A stretch of DNA of 64,000 nucleotides from Polynucleobacter sp. JS-JIR-II-b4. GTDB taxonomy: Bacteria > Pseudomonadota > Gammaproteobacteria > Burkholderiales > Burkholderiaceae. A program made the translations under genes and the position numbers. Below the pieces are notes generated by a model. That model worked only from the letters and a program-made list of their open reading frames with translations. It did no database searches and was not told the DNA's origin. The number at the start of each line of letters is the position of its first letter. Position 1 is the stretch's first letter. Below are positions 1-9,402 of the stretch, piece after piece. Location of the stretch: assembly GCF_018687815.1 (NCBI RefSeq), contig NZ_CP061306.1, positions 1,674,001 to 1,738,000 of the forward strand, in the 5' to 3' direction.

Positions 1-1
1 A

Positions 2-1573
2 ATCCCCGCTTGGTATGGCGATGATGGACAAATTTTTGTAGGGCGCTCTGAGGAAGAGGCTAAAACGAAAGCCGCTGCCGCTGGTTACACCGGCAAACTC
101 AACCGTGACCCTGACGTTCTAGATACTTGGTTCAGCTCTGCGCTCGTACCATTTAGCTCTTTAGGCTGGCCTGAAGAAACGCCTGCCTTAAATCACTTCT
201 TACCTTCATCTGTTTTGGTGACTGGCTTTGACATCATCTTCTTCTGGGTAGCACGCATGGTGATGATGACCTGCCACTTCACTGGAAAAGTACCATTCCA
301 CACTGTCTATGTGCATGGCCTAGTGCGCGATGCTGAAGGTCAGAAGATGAGCAAGTCCAAAGGCAACACTTTGGACCCAATCGATTTGATTGATGGCATC
401 AAGATTGAGGAGTTGGTAGGCAAGAGAACTACCGGCCTCATGAATCCAAAACAAGCCGAGAGTATTAGCAAGAAAACAAAGAAAGAGTTTCCGGATGGTA
501 TTCCTGCGTTTGGAACTGATGCACTGCGCTTTACTTTTGCCTCTTTAGCTTCGCTGGGTCGCAATATTAATTTTGATCAAAAGCGTTGTGAAGGCTATCG
601 TAATTTTTGCAACAAGCTTTGGAATGCCACTCGCTTTGTGCTCATGAATTGCTCTGGTGGCGATGAAGACAATGGCTTTGCGCCTTGTGATCATCAGTGC
701 GGCCCTCATGGCTATTTGGATTTTTCGCCGGCTGATCGTTGGATAGTTTCTCAACTACAAAGGGCTGAAGCCGAGGTAGCTAAAGGCTTTGAAGCTTATC
801 GCTTTGACAATATTGCCAGCAGCATTTACCAATTTGTTTGGGATGAGTATTGCGATTGGTATCTCGAGCTTGCTAAGGTGCAATTACAGACCGGTACGCC
901 AGCACAGCAACGTGCCACTCGCCGTACCCTCTTGCGTGTCCTGGAAACCATTTTACGCATGGCACATCCTTTAATTCCATTCATTACCGAAACACTTTGG
1001 CAGACTGTTGGCCCTAAATCTGGAAAAGCTTTAGCACAGCAAGAAAAACAAACCATTGCGCTCCAACCTTATCCTGTTGCTCAGCCTGAAAAGATTGATG
1101 AGAAGAGTGAAGCCTGGGTTGCGCAGATCAAAGCAATCGTGGATGCCTGCAGAAATCTTCGTGGCGAGATGCAGGTTCCTCCCGGTCAAAAGGTGCCGCT
1201 CTGGATCTGCGGTCCAAAAGAGTTTCTGGAAAAAGCGACCCCTTATCTCATGGCGCTTGCTAAATTAACTGAGGTCAAAATCTACAGCGATGAATCTGCT
1301 TTAGAAAAAGATGCTCCAGGCGCGCCAATTGCCTTGGTGGGCGATATCAAGCTCTTACTCAAGATTGAAGTGGATGTTGGCGCCGAAAGAATCCGTCTAG
1401 GCAAGGAAATTGAGCGCTTAGCCATTGAAATCAATAAAGCCAAGGGCAAATTAACCAATGAAAGCTTTGTGGCACGCGCCCCAGCCGAGGTTGTTGCCCA
1501 AGAAAAGCAGCGTCTTGCAGGGTTTGAGCAAAATCATGAGAAGCTTGTTGCACAATTAGAGCGTCTTAAATAA
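2..1573 (+). CDS. valS: Valyl-tRNA synthetase, C-terminal part (5' truncated by window edge)
   Basis: Class Ia aminoacyl-tRNA synthetase that charges tRNA-Val. The reading frame is open from base 2 (beginning IPAWYG, the conserved end of the editing/catalytic junction), so the gene starts before the window. The KMSKS ATP-binding loop is at 344-358. It is followed by the insert with [13 protein letters not shown] and GTDALRF that is usual in betaproteobacterial ValRS, then the helical anticodon-binding domain. The last ~65 residues form the charged C-terminal coiled coil ([11 protein letters not shown] ... [10 protein letters not shown]) that is diagnostic of ValRS against IleRS and LeuRS. galU follows 22 nt downstream without a visible terminator, so the two are probably co-transcribed. 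Confidence 0.96.
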   Translation: MPAWYGDDGQIFVGRSEEEAKTKAAAAGYTGKLNRDPDVLDTWFSSALVPFSSLGWPEETPALNHFLPSSVLVTGFDIIFFWVARMVMMTCHFTGKVPFHTVYVHGLVRDAEGQKMSKSKGNTLDPIDLIDGIKIEELVGKRTTGLMNPKQAESISKKTKKEFPDGIPAFGTDALRFTFASLASLGRNINFDQKRCEGYRNFCNKLWNATRFVLMNCSGGDEDNGFAPCDHQCGPHGYLDFSPADRWIVSQLQRAEAEVAKGFEAYRFDNIASSIYQFVWDEYCDWYLELAKVQLQTGTPAQQRATRRTLLRVLETILRMAHPLIPFITETLWQTVGPKSGKALAQQEKQTIALQPYPVAQPEKIDEKSEAWVAQIKAIVDACRNLRGEMQVPPGQKVPLWICGPKEFLEKATPYLMALAKLTEVKIYSDESALEKDAPGAPIALVGDIKLLLKIEVDVGAERIRLGKEIERLAIEINKAKGKLTNESFVARAPAEVVAQEKQRLAGFEQNHEKLVAQLERLK

Positions 1574-1595
1574 AAACGGTAAGAACGGACCACCC

Positions 1596-2486
1596 ATGTC
1601 AATCCATTTCGGCTCCAAAAAAGTAACTAAGGCTGTATTTCCTGTTGCGGGATTTGGTACGCGCTTTTTGCCCGCCACTAAAGCCAGCCCAAAAGAAATG
1701 CTCAATGTGGTGGACAAGCCGCTGATTCAGTACGCGGTAGATGAGGCTGTTGCGGCCGGTATTACAGAGCTCATTTTCGTGACGGGCCGTAGCAAACGCG
1801 CTATTGAAGATCACTTTGACAAAGCTTATGAATTAGAGGCGGCGCTAGAAGCCAAAGATAAACAGGATCTACTCCGATTGGTTCGTAGCGTTAAACCCGA
1901 TAATGTTGACTGCATCTACATTAGACAAGCTGAACCATTGGGCTTGGGTCATGCGGTTTTATGTGCCGCCAGAGTAGTTGGTGATGAACCATTTGCAGTG
2001 ATATTGGCCGACGACCTTTTGGATGGTCAGCCACCAGTACTTTCACAAATGCTCAAAGTATATGAAGAGCAAGAAGGATCGGTATTGGCTGTAGAAAAAA
2101 TCGACCCCACCAAAAGTAGCTCATATGGAATTGTCTCGGGGGATGAGGTTAGCAAAGGTATTTATCGCCTCAATGGCATTGTCGAGAAACCGAAGCCAAT
2201 AGATGCGCCTTCTGACCTGGCGGTAGTTGGGCGCTATGTGCTCTCAGCAAAGATTTTTGATCACATTCGTAATGTGAAGCCTGGCGCCGGCGGAGAAATT
2301 CAACTCACCGATGCCATTGCTGCATTACTAAAAGAAGAGCCTGTATTCGCTTACGAATATGATGGCGTTCGCTATGACTGCGGTAGTAAGTTGGGCTACC
2401 TCAAAGCTTCTGTAGATTTTGCTCTACGGCACAAAGAAGTTGGCGAAGAATTCGCTGAGTATTTAAGAGGCTGGTCTTTAAAGTAA
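1596..2486 (+). CDS. galU: UTP--glucose-1-phosphate uridylyltransferase
   Basis: Makes UDP-glucose from UTP and glucose-1-phosphate in the cytoplasm for envelope polysaccharide and glycan synthesis. The 296-residue length is normal for bacterial GalU. The nucleotide-binding signature [19 protein letters not shown] lies at about residues 17-35. [14 protein letters not shown] (about 61-74) and the GLGHAV ... ILADDLL segment (about 115-141, with the metal-binding Asp) are also GalU hallmarks. The ATG start fits the N-terminus expected for the family; only a weak purine stretch (AAGAACGGA) precedes it. It lies 22 nt after valS and ends at a strong bidirectional terminator. Confidence 0.96.
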   Translation: MSIHFGSKKVTKAVFPVAGFGTRFLPATKASPKEMLNVVDKPLIQYAVDEAVAAGITELIFVTGRSKRAIEDHFDKAYELEAALEAKDKQDLLRLVRSVKPDNVDCIYIRQAEPLGLGHAVLCAARVVGDEPFAVILADDLLDGQPPVLSQMLKVYEEQEGSVLAVEKIDPTKSSSYGIVSGDEVSKGIYRLNGIVEKPKPIDAPSDLAVVGRYVLSAKIFDHIRNVKPGAGGEIQLTDAIAALLKEEPVFAYEYDGVRYDCGSKLGYLKASVDFALRHKEVGEEFAEYLRGWSLK

Positions 2487-2506
2487 CCCTCCGAGGCTAG
2501 ATATGC

Positions 2507-2535
2507 AAAAGGCAGAGATGAGTCTCTGCCTTTTT
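2507..2535. terminator. Bidirectional intrinsic terminator, galU / tusA-like
   Basis: An 8-bp GC-containing stem (GGCAGAGA at 2511-2518, TCTCTGCC at 2523-2530) with a 4-nt loop is flanked by an A run on the left and a T run on the right. It can therefore end galU on the plus strand and the tusA-like gene on the minus strand. Confidence 0.9.
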
Positions 2536-2576
2536 GTTTAGTCCCCTACCAAGAAGTATGAACGCCAGACTATTTC

Positions 2577-2822
2577 TTACCTACGCTTCATAAAGAAAAC
2601 CAGTACATCACCTTCCGTAGTGCTTGCAAGCAACTCATTTCCAGTTTGCTTGGCAAATGCAGGGAAGTCATGAGCGGCGCCCGCATCGGTTGCCTTAATC
2701 TTTAAGACTTCACCTGACTGCATCGTTGCCAATGCTTTTTTAGTACGCAAGATAGGCAATGGGCAGTTCATACCAATCGCATCTACCTCTGCATTAAAAG
2801 CAATATTCACTGGCTCACTCAT
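2577..2822 (-). CDS. TusA-family sulfurtransferase
   Basis: A small cytoplasmic sulfur carrier of the TusA/SirA/YeeD family, which passes persulfide sulfur to acceptors such as tRNA thiolation or molybdopterin enzymes. The 81-residue protein has the family's N-terminal CPxP motif ([13 protein letters not shown], Cys20) and the beta-alpha-beta-alpha-beta pattern expected. The start overlaps the alaS stop codon in an ATGA arrangement, so it is translationally coupled to and co-transcribed with alaS. The exact pathway (tRNA 2-thiouridine or other sulfur transfer) cannot be read from the sequence, so no tusA symbol is assigned. Confidence 0.88.
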   Translation of the reverse strand: MSEPVNIAFNAEVDAIGMNCPLPILRTKKALATMQSGEVLKIKATDAGAAHDFPAFAKQTGNELLASTTEGDVLVFFMKRR

Positions 2823-5443
2823 TTGCTTGCTATCCAGTCTTTAACGCCACTTAAGGCCACACCCAACTTGCTAGGATCAGTTCCGCCGGCCATTGCCATT
2901 TCCGGTTTGCCGCCACCTTTACCGCCCACTTGTTGGGCAACAAAGTTCACGAGATCGCCTGCCTTTACTTTGCCAATCGAATCAGCAGTCACACCAGCAA
3001 TCAAACTCACCTTGTCGCCCTGGACCGAAGCCAACACAATAGCAGCGGTTTTCAGCTTTGCCTTAAGAGCATCCATTGTTTCGCGCAATACCCCTGCATC
3101 GGCGCCATCAAGTCGTGCAGCAAGGACTTTGATGCCATTCACATCAATGGCTTGACCCGCCAACTCATCTCCCTGGCTTGCCGCTAACTTAGAGTTCACT
3201 TTTTCTAATTCGCGCTCCGCTTGACGCAGGCTTTCTTGAAGTTGCGTAACGCGATTAACCAAATCACCAGGATGGGTTTTGAGAATCGCCGCAGCTTCAT
3301 TAATTTTGTCTTCTAAACCTTGCAAGAAATGCAGCGCGTTATTACCAGTAACAGCCTCAACACGGCGGATGCCGGCTGCAACACCGCCCTCCGAAACAAT
3401 CTTCAAGCTACCGATATCACCAGTACGTCCTACGTGAGTACCGCCACAAAGTTCTTTAGAAGAACCTATCTCCAGTACTCGCACTTCTTCGCCGTACTTC
3501 TCGCCAAACAACATCATGGCTCCAGTCTTTTGCGCATCATCCAAAGACATGACTTTGCCTGAAGTGGCTGTGTTTTCCAGAATCTCTTGGTTTACGATAT
3601 CTTCAATACGGCGAATTTGCTCAGCAGTAATAGGCGCATTGTGCGTAAAGTCAAAACGGGTCTTAGTGGCATCTACCAGTGACCCTTTTTGTTGCACATG
3701 ATCTCCCAGTACTTCACGCAAGGCTTTGTGCAAGATATGAGTAGCACTATGGTTGCGCATCGTATCGGTTCTTTGCTGGGTATCTACTAGAGCATTGATC
3801 GCATCACCTACTTTGAGCTCACCCTCAAGCACTTCACCCTGATGACCAAATACATCAGCCTGAATCTTGAAGGTATCTTCCACTGCAAAACGAATACTTT
3901 CGTTGCGCAGCTCACCTTTGTCCCCTACTTGGCCACCAGATTCAGCATAAAAAGGGGTGTTATCCAAAACAATCACGGCCGCATCGCCCGCCTTCAGTGA
4001 CGGAACGGCAGAACCATCCACATAAAGCGCAGTCACTTTGGCGCCATCATGCTTTAAGGTGTCATAACCATGAAACTGCGTAGATTGGCCCTTGTAATCT
4101 AGGCCCTGAGCCACCTTGAATTTGCCTGCGGCTCTTGCTTGATCGCGTTGCTTCTGCATCGCTATTTCAAAGCCATCTGCATCAACAGTGACACCACGTT
4201 CACGACAAACGTCAGCCGTTAAATCCAACGGGAATCCAAAAGTGTCATGTAAACGGAAAGCAGTTTCTCCGTCGACTACTTTTGCGCCGCCAGCTAAAGC
4301 ACCATCCAAAATTTCCATGCCATTGGCAATCGTTTGGAAGAAGCGCTCTTCTTCTTGCTTAATAACTTCGCTGACTTTATCTTGTGCGGCGCGCAACTCC
4401 GGATAGGCTTCGCCCATCTCTTTAACGAGCGCAGGAACCAACTGATAGAAGAATGGTTTACGTGCACCTAACTTATAACCATGACGAATCGCGCGACGCG
4501 CAATGCGACGTAATACATAACCACGACCGGCATTACCTGGAATGACGCCATCGACCACTATAAAACTACATGCACGGATGTGGTCAGCAATGACCTTCAA
4601 TGAAGGACTTTGTGCATCACAGTTTTCGCCACCCGCCGCATCAACCGCATCCTTAGAAGCCTTAAGGAGATTGACGAAAAGGTCGATCTCATAATTGGAG
4701 TGAACATGCTGCAAGACTGCTGCAATGCGCTCAAGACCCATGCCTGTATCAACACTAGGCTTAGGTAGCGGATGCATTACACCGGCCTCGTCACGGTTGT
4801 ACTGCATGAAGACGTTATTCCAAATTTCGATGAAGCGATCACCATCTTCATCAGGACTTCCAGGAGGGCCGCCGGGAATATGCTCACCGTGATCGTAGAA
4901 AATTTCAGTACAAGGTCCACAAGGGCCCGTGTCACCCATCATCCAAAAATTATCCGATGCGTAACGCGCACCCTTGTTATCTCCAATGCGAATAATGCGA
5001 TCGGCGGGCACACCGATTTGCTTATTCCAAATCTCATAAGCTTCGTCATCTTCAGCATAGACAGTGACTAGGAGTTTTTCTTTTGGCAACTTGAAAACTT
5101 GGGTCAATAAATCCCAGGCAAATTGAATAGCGTCCTTCTTGAAATAATCTCCAAAAGAGAAATTTCCCAGCATTTCAAAAAAGGTATGGTGACGCGCGGT
5201 GTATCCAACGTTATCCAAATCGTTGTGTTTTCCACCGGCCCGGATGCACTTCTGGGCAGTCGTCGCGCGGTTATAAGGGCGCTTATCAAAGCCCAAAAAC
5301 ACATCTTTGAACTGATTCATGCCTGCATTAGTAAATAGCAGGGTTGGGTCATCCCCTGGCACCACTGGGCTGGAAGGGACGATTTGGTGGCCTTTTTGGG
5401 CAAAGAAGTCCAGATAGGCCTGGCGAATTTGGGAGACTTTCAT
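2819..5443 (-). CDS. alaS: Alanyl-tRNA synthetase
   Basis: Class II synthetase that charges and proofreads tRNA-Ala. At 874 residues it is full length. The catalytic core carries [17 protein letters not shown] (about 35-51) and [19 protein letters not shown] (about 83-101). The editing domain has the HSATHILH zinc motif (about 563-570) and CGGTH (about 665). A glycine-rich C-Ala domain ([15 protein letters not shown]) ends the protein. The ATG has no Shine-Dalgarno sequence. Instead GATAAT (5451-5456) ends 7 nt before it, with TTGCCC 17 nt further upstream, so the transcript may be leaderless. The downstream tusA-like gene overlaps by 4 nt. Confidence 0.97.
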   Translation of the reverse strand: MKVSQIRQAYLDFFAQKGHQIVPSSPVVPGDDPTLLFTNAGMNQFKDVFLGFDKRPYNRATTAQKCIRAGGKHNDLDNVGYTARHHTFFEMLGNFSFGDYFKKDAIQFAWDLLTQVFKLPKEKLLVTVYAEDDEAYEIWNKQIGVPADRIIRIGDNKGARYASDNFWMMGDTGPCGPCTEIFYDHGEHIPGGPPGSPDEDGDRFIEIWNNVFMQYNRDEAGVMHPLPKPSVDTGMGLERIAAVLQHVHSNYEIDLFVNLLKASKDAVDAAGGENCDAQSPSLKVIADHIRACSFIVVDGVIPGNAGRGYVLRRIARRAIRHGYKLGARKPFFYQLVPALVKEMGEAYPELRAAQDKVSEVIKQEEERFFQTIANGMEILDGALAGGAKVVDGETAFRLHDTFGFPLDLTADVCRERGVTVDADGFEIAMQKQRDQARAAGKFKVAQGLDYKGQSTQFHGYDTLKHDGAKVTALYVDGSAVPSLKAGDAAVIVLDNTPFYAESGGQVGDKGELRNESIRFAVEDTFKIQADVFGHQGEVLEGELKVGDAINALVDTQQRTDTMRNHSATHILHKALREVLGDHVQQKGSLVDATKTRFDFTHNAPITAEQIRRIEDIVNQEILENTATSGKVMSLDDAQKTGAMMLFGEKYGEEVRVLEIGSSKELCGGTHVGRTGDIGSLKIVSEGGVAAGIRRVEAVTGNNALHFLQGLEDKINEAAAILKTHPGDLVNRVTQLQESLRQAERELEKVNSKLAASQGDELAGQAIDVNGIKVLAARLDGADAGVLRETMDALKAKLKTAAIVLASVQGDKVSLIAGVTADSIGKVKAGDLVNFVAQQVGGKGGGKPEMAMAGGTDPSKLGVALSGVKDWIASK

Positions 5444-5450
5444 GGCAATA

Positions 5451-5479
5451 ATTATCGCATTGGCACCTCTCTAGGGCAA
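5451..5479 (-). promoter_or_regulatory. Predicted alaS promoter
   Basis: Read on the minus strand: -35 TTGCCC (5474-5479), 17-bp spacer, -10 GATAAT (5451-5456, five of six), then 7 nt to the alaS ATG. The -35 lies inside the inverted repeat at 5470-5487. Confidence 0.6.
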
Positions 5480-5487
5480 ACCCTAGA
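5470..5487. repeat. Perfect 7-bp-arm inverted repeat, candidate operator between alaS and tctB
   Basis: TCTAGGG-CAAA-CCCTAGA reads identically in its arms on both strands. The arms overlap the predicted -35 boxes of both divergent promoters (alaS 5474-5479; tctB 5484-5489). There is no T tract, so it is not a terminator. A protein-binding site is the simplest reading, but the regulator is unknown. Confidence 0.5.
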
Positions 5488-5514
5488 CAAGATCCCCATA
5501 TCCTGCCTTACAAT
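5484..5514 (+). promoter_or_regulatory. Predicted tctBA promoter
   Basis: TAGACA (5484-5489, five of six to -35), a 19-bp spacer and TACAAT (5509-5514, five of six to -10). Transcription would start near 5521, giving a ~44-nt leader with a good AAGGAG ribosome site at 5553-5558 before the TTG start. The long spacer lowers confidence. Confidence 0.5.
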
Positions 5515-5564
5515 CGCTCAACATCAATAAATCGACAAATAAGTCGGTAATTAAGGAGCGCAAC

Positions 5565-6023
5565 TTGGAAATCCGCAATCAAAAAGATTTTGGGGCTGGC
5601 CTAATGTATATGGTCATTGGTCTCTTTTTCACCTTCATGGCTACCCAGTATCCAATGGGAACTGCCGCCAAAATGGGGCCTGGATACTTTCCCTTCTGGC
5701 TCGGCCTAGTAATGACAGCCTTGGGATTACTCATCCTAGTGAAGTCACTCAGCGCTAAAGCGGCGATTGAAAAAATCCCTCCTTTCAATTGGAAGGTTAT
5801 TGGCCTCATTACTGGATCCGTCATTGCATACGGCATCCTCTTGCCAACGATGGGCTTTATCGTAGCCGTATTCGTTTTGGTATTTATGTCAGCCAGCGCA
5901 AGTCATGAATTTCATTGGAAAGGCACTTTAATCAATGCCACATTTCTGATTGTTTTCACTTACTCGGTATTCGTTATGGGTCTGAAATTACAGTTCCCAT
6001 TACTGCCTTTCTTCTTACAATAA
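5565..6023 (+). CDS. tctB: Tripartite tricarboxylate transporter, small membrane subunit TctB
   Basis: The small integral-membrane subunit of a TTT-family secondary transporter, which imports tricarboxylates or other organic acids in partnership with TctA and a periplasmic TctC-type binding protein. The 152-residue protein has about four hydrophobic helices (about 14-30, 44-60, 80-110, 125-148) and the family feature MGPGYFP after helix 1. The start is TTG, with the strong AAGGAG site 6 nt upstream supporting it. tctA follows after 19 nt. No tctC gene lies next to the pair, so the binding protein must be encoded elsewhere and the substrate is unknown. Confidence 0.9.
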   Translation: MEIRNQKDFGAGLMYMVIGLFFTFMATQYPMGTAAKMGPGYFPFWLGLVMTALGLLILVKSLSAKAAIEKIPPFNWKVIGLITGSVIAYGILLPTMGFIVAVFVLVFMSASASHEFHWKGTLINATFLIVFTYSVFVMGLKLQFPLLPFFLQ

Positions 6024-6042
6024 CGAGCCGGGATACTAAAAA

Positions 6043-7545
6043 ATGGATTTATTTGCTAACTTAGCCCTCGGTTTCGATACCGCGTTTACCTTACAAAATC
6101 TTCTTTACTGTCTGATCGGCTGTGTATTGGGAACTTTGATTGGTGTTTTGCCAGGTCTTGGCCCTATCGCGACTATCGCGATGTTGTTGCCAGCTACCTA
6201 CGCCTTGCCTCCAATCGCTGCATTGATTATGTTGGCTGGTATTTACTACGGCTCACAGTACGGCGGTTCTACAACAGCGATTCTGTTGAACATCCCAGGA
6301 GAGACGTCCTCGGTGGTGACGGCGATCGATGGCTACCAAATGGCCAGAAATGGTCGAGCTGGTGTTGCATTGTTCACCGCCGGCATGGGCTCATTCTTTG
6401 CGGGTTGCGTAGCAACTTTAGTGTTGGCCGCATTTGCTGCACCACTCTCACAGTTGGCATTTAAGTTTGGTCCAGCTGAGTACTTCTCTCTGATGATCTT
6501 GGGCTTGATCGGTGCGGTTGTATTGGCATCCGGCTCTTTGATCAAAGCAATTGGCATGATCGTCTTGGGCCTTCTAATGGGCTTGATCGGTACTGATGTT
6601 AACTCTGGTGTTTCGCGCTATGCGTTTGATATTCCTGAGTTGAGCGATGGTATTGGCTTCGTTGCAGTTGCGATGGGTGTCTTTGGTTTCGCAGAGATCA
6701 TGGGTAACCTTGAGAAAACTGATGAGGACGAAGGCTTCCTCAACAAAATGACCACGATGATTCCTACCAAGGAAGACGTCAAGCGCATGATTCCTTCCAT
6801 CTTGCGCGGCACAACTATTGGTTCGATTCTAGGTATCCTACCGGGCGGTGGCGCAGCACTTGCTGCTTTTGGCGCTTACTCGGTTGAGAAAAAATCATCT
6901 AAGTACAGCCATGAGTTCGGTAAAGGCGCCATTGAAGGTGTTGCTGGTCCTGAATCAGCTAACAATGCTGCTGCTCAAACCTCATTCATTCCATTGTTAA
7001 CTTTGGGTATCCCGCCAAACGCAGTGATGGCATTGATGGTTGGCGCGATGACTATTCACAACATTCAACCAGGTCCTCAGGTAATGACCAGTAACCCAGC
7101 CTTGTTCTGGGGTCTGATCGCTTCCATGTGGATTGGTAACGTCATGTTGATTCTCCTGAACTTGCCCTTGATTGGTATCTGGGTAAAGTTACTGAAGATT
7201 CCTTATCGCTTCATGTACCCAGCCATTCTGGTTTTCTGCTGTATCGGCGTCTATACCGTAAACAACACCGTGTTTGACGTATACGTGACCGCTGCCTTCG
7301 GCATCATTGGTTACCTCTTCTTCAAACTGGGTTGCGAACCGCCTCCATTGCTTTTGGGCTTCGTACTTGGACCAATGATGGAAGAGAACTTCCGTCGCGC
7401 GTTATTGTTATCTCGTGGCGATTTCACCACCTTCCTAACTCGTCCACTTTCCTTGGGATTGCTCATTGCATCAGCCCTCTTGGTGGTGATCGTGGCCCTG
7501 CCTGCGGTTAAGAAGACTCGCGAAGAGGCTTTCGTCGAAGACTGA
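6043..7545 (+). CDS. tctA: Tripartite tricarboxylate transporter, large membrane subunit TctA
   Basis: The large permease subunit that carries the ion-coupled transport step. The 500-residue length and ~11-12 hydrophobic helices match the family. Characteristic glycine/proline-rich motifs are visible: GTLIGVLPGLGPIATIAMLLP near residues 30-50, YYGSQYGGSTTAILLNIPGE about 68-87, and the repeat-related ILGILPGGGAALAAFGAY about 262-279 followed by GPESANNAAAQTSFIPLLTLGIP. It is downstream of tctB in the same operon and is closed by a terminator at 7569-7594. Confidence 0.95.
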   Translation: MDLFANLALGFDTAFTLQNLLYCLIGCVLGTLIGVLPGLGPIATIAMLLPATYALPPIAALIMLAGIYYGSQYGGSTTAILLNIPGETSSVVTAIDGYQMARNGRAGVALFTAGMGSFFAGCVATLVLAAFAAPLSQLAFKFGPAEYFSLMILGLIGAVVLASGSLIKAIGMIVLGLLMGLIGTDVNSGVSRYAFDIPELSDGIGFVAVAMGVFGFAEIMGNLEKTDEDEGFLNKMTTMIPTKEDVKRMIPSILRGTTIGSILGILPGGGAALAAFGAYSVEKKSSKYSHEFGKGAIEGVAGPESANNAAAQTSFIPLLTLGIPPNAVMALMVGAMTIHNIQPGPQVMTSNPALFWGLIASMWIGNVMLILLNLPLIGIWVKLLKIPYRFMYPAILVFCCIGVYTVNNTVFDVYVTAAFGIIGYLFFKLGCEPPPLLLGFVLGPMMEENFRRALLLSRGDFTTFLTRPLSLGLLIASALLVVIVALPAVKKTREEAFVED

Positions 7546-7568
7546 TAGTTTTACGCCTCACAGAAACG

Positions 7569-7594
7569 AGCCCGCAGCTGTTTGCGGGCTTTTT
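7569..7594 (+). terminator. Intrinsic terminator after tctA
   Basis: Stem AGCCCGCA (7569-7576) / TGCGGGCT (7583-7590) with a 6-nt loop, followed by a T run. It separates tctBA from glnS. Confidence 0.9.
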
Positions 7595-7617
7595 CTTTAT
7601 GGGCTGGGGGTTTTCTC

Positions 7618-7623
7618 TACAAT
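7618..7623 (+). promoter_or_regulatory. glnS -10 element, 6 nt before ATG
   Basis: TACAAT (five of six) ends exactly 6 nt before the glnS ATG at 7630, so the expected +1 is the A of the start codon. No good -35 is visible. Confidence 0.5.
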
Positions 7624-7629
7624 GTGGCT

Positions 7630-9402
7630 ATGTCCCAAGATAGCAAACCTTCCAAAGCAAATACCGGCGCTGTAGCCGAACCGTCTAATTTCTTGCGCCA
7701 GATCATCGATCATGATTTGGCAAGTGGGGCTTTTGCACAGCGCACCAATTCAGCTGGGGAGCCTATCCCATCGATCATCACCCGCTTTCCACCAGAGCCT
7801 AATGGCTACTTACATATTGGTCACGCTAAAAGCATTTGCCTGAACTTTGGATTGGCTGCTGATTACAACAATCAAGCTGGGGGTGCGCGCTGCAATATGC
7901 GTCTAGATGACACCAACCCAGTTAAAGAGGATGTGGAATACGCCGACAGCATTTTGGATGCAGTGAAGTGGCTAGGTTTTGATTGGGGAACCCATCTTTA
8001 TCACGCAAGCGACTACTTTGACAAACTCTATGAGTTTGCTGAAATTTTGATTCAGAATGGCAAAGCATATGTCGATAGCCAAAGTGCTGATGACATTCAT
8101 ACCAATCGAGGTAACTTTGGCCAAGCTGGAAAAAATAGCCCTTACCGCGATCGTAGCCCAGAAGAAAATCTCTCCTTATTTCGCGAAATGCGTGATGGGA
8201 AGTTCAAAGATGGTGAGCATGTACTGCGCCTGAAAATTGATATGGCGCACCCCAACATTGTGATGCGTGATCCCGTGGTTTACCGTATCCGCCATACCGA
8301 TCACCACCGCACGGGGAGTAAATGGTGCATTTACCCTTTATATGACTTCACACATTGCATCTCTGACGCATTAGAGAATGTCTCTCACTCCATCTGCACG
8401 CTAGAGTTCGAGAACAATCGTCCTTTGTACGATTGGATTGTGAATTCATTAAAAGAATTGGGTGTCTTTAAAGACCCTGTGCCACATCAATATGAGTTCG
8501 CACGCCTCAACCTGACTTACACCATCACCAGTAAACGTAAGTTACTACAGCTTGTAGAAGAAAAGCATGTTGAGGGTTGGGATGACCCGCGGATGCCAAC
8601 CATCGTAGGCATCCGTCGCCGTGGCTACACTCCTGAAAGTATTCGTTTGTTCTGCGAGCGCATTGGCGTCTCTAAAGCCGATAGCTGGATTGATATGAGC
8701 ACCCTTGATCAAGCATTACGTGATGATCTTGAAGTTAGGGCTCCACGTGCTACTGCAGTGCTTAAGCCACTCAAGCTCGTCGTTGAAAACTTTGATGCCT
8801 CAGCAAAAGAAGTATGCTCTGCGCCGCGCCATCCCAATCATCCAGAATGGGGCAATCGTGAATTTCATTTCACACGCGAACTGTGGATTGAGGCAGATGA
8901 CTTTATGAAAGAACCTATCAAGGGATTCTTCAGACTTTATCCACCGATTGGAGATCAGCCTGGTAGCCGAGTTCGCTTACGCCATGGCTTTGTAGTGGAA
9001 TGCACTGGTTTTGAAACCGATGCACAAGGGAATATCACCCAAGTCAACGTGACACACTTTCCAGATAGCAAGAGCGGTACTGCTGGCTCCAATAACTACA
9101 AGGTCAAGGGCAATATTCACTGGATCAGCGCAGCTGAAGCGATTCCTGCAGAAGTGCGTCTATACGATCACCTGTTTAGCGACCCCCATCCTGATAGTGG
9201 TGACAAGAACTTCTTAGAATCGATCAATCCAAATTCAAAGCAAACAATTGCTGCTTACTTAGAACCCTGCATGAAAGATGCCAAAGCAGAAGATCAATTC
9301 CAGTTTGAGCGTCACGGCTACTTTGTTGCCGACAAGAATGACTCCAAACTTGGTAAGCCAGTATTCAACCGTACGGTTGGCCTCAAGGATTCTTGGAAAT
9401 AG
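7630..9402 (+). CDS. glnS: Glutaminyl-tRNA synthetase
   Basis: Class Ib synthetase that charges tRNA-Gln directly. The class I HIGH motif appears as PPEPNGYLHIGHAKSIC (about residues 54-70), followed by RLDDTNP (about 90-96). The MSK-type loop is VVYRIRHTDHHRTG ... YTITSKRKL, and two C-terminal beta-barrels bind the anticodon. The 590-residue protein is slightly longer than the E. coli enzyme. I place the start at ATG 7630 (MSQDSKPSK). The longer frame begins inside the preceding terminator hairpin at a TTG and is rejected. No Shine-Dalgarno is present. The last 20 nt overlap the end of the convergent gene at 9383. Confidence 0.96.
   Translation: MSQDSKPSKANTGAVAEPSNFLRQIIDHDLASGAFAQRTNSAGEPIPSIITRFPPEPNGYLHIGHAKSICLNFGLAADYNNQAGGARCNMRLDDTNPVKEDVEYADSILDAVKWLGFDWGTHLYHASDYFDKLYEFAEILIQNGKAYVDSQSADDIHTNRGNFGQAGKNSPYRDRSPEENLSLFREMRDGKFKDGEHVLRLKIDMAHPNIVMRDPVVYRIRHTDHHRTGSKWCIYPLYDFTHCISDALENVSHSICTLEFENNRPLYDWIVNSLKELGVFKDPVPHQYEFARLNLTYTITSKRKLLQLVEEKHVEGWDDPRMPTIVGIRRRGYTPESIRLFCERIGVSKADSWIDMSTLDQALRDDLEVRAPRATAVLKPLKLVVENFDASAKEVCSAPRHPNHPEWGNREFHFTRELWIEADDFMKEPIKGFFRLYPPIGDQPGSRVRLRHGFVVECTGFETDAQGNITQVNVTHFPDSKSGTAGSNNYKVKGNIHWISAAEAIPAEVRLYDHLFSDPHPDSGDKNFLESINPNSKQTIAAYLEPCMKDAKAEDQFQFERHGYFVADKNDSKLGKPVFNRTVGLKDSWK

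Noticed and set aside
7582..7629. Longer glnS start at TTG 7582
   Set aside because: It lies within the tctA terminator hairpin, and the added residues do not match GlnRS. ATG 7630 fits better.
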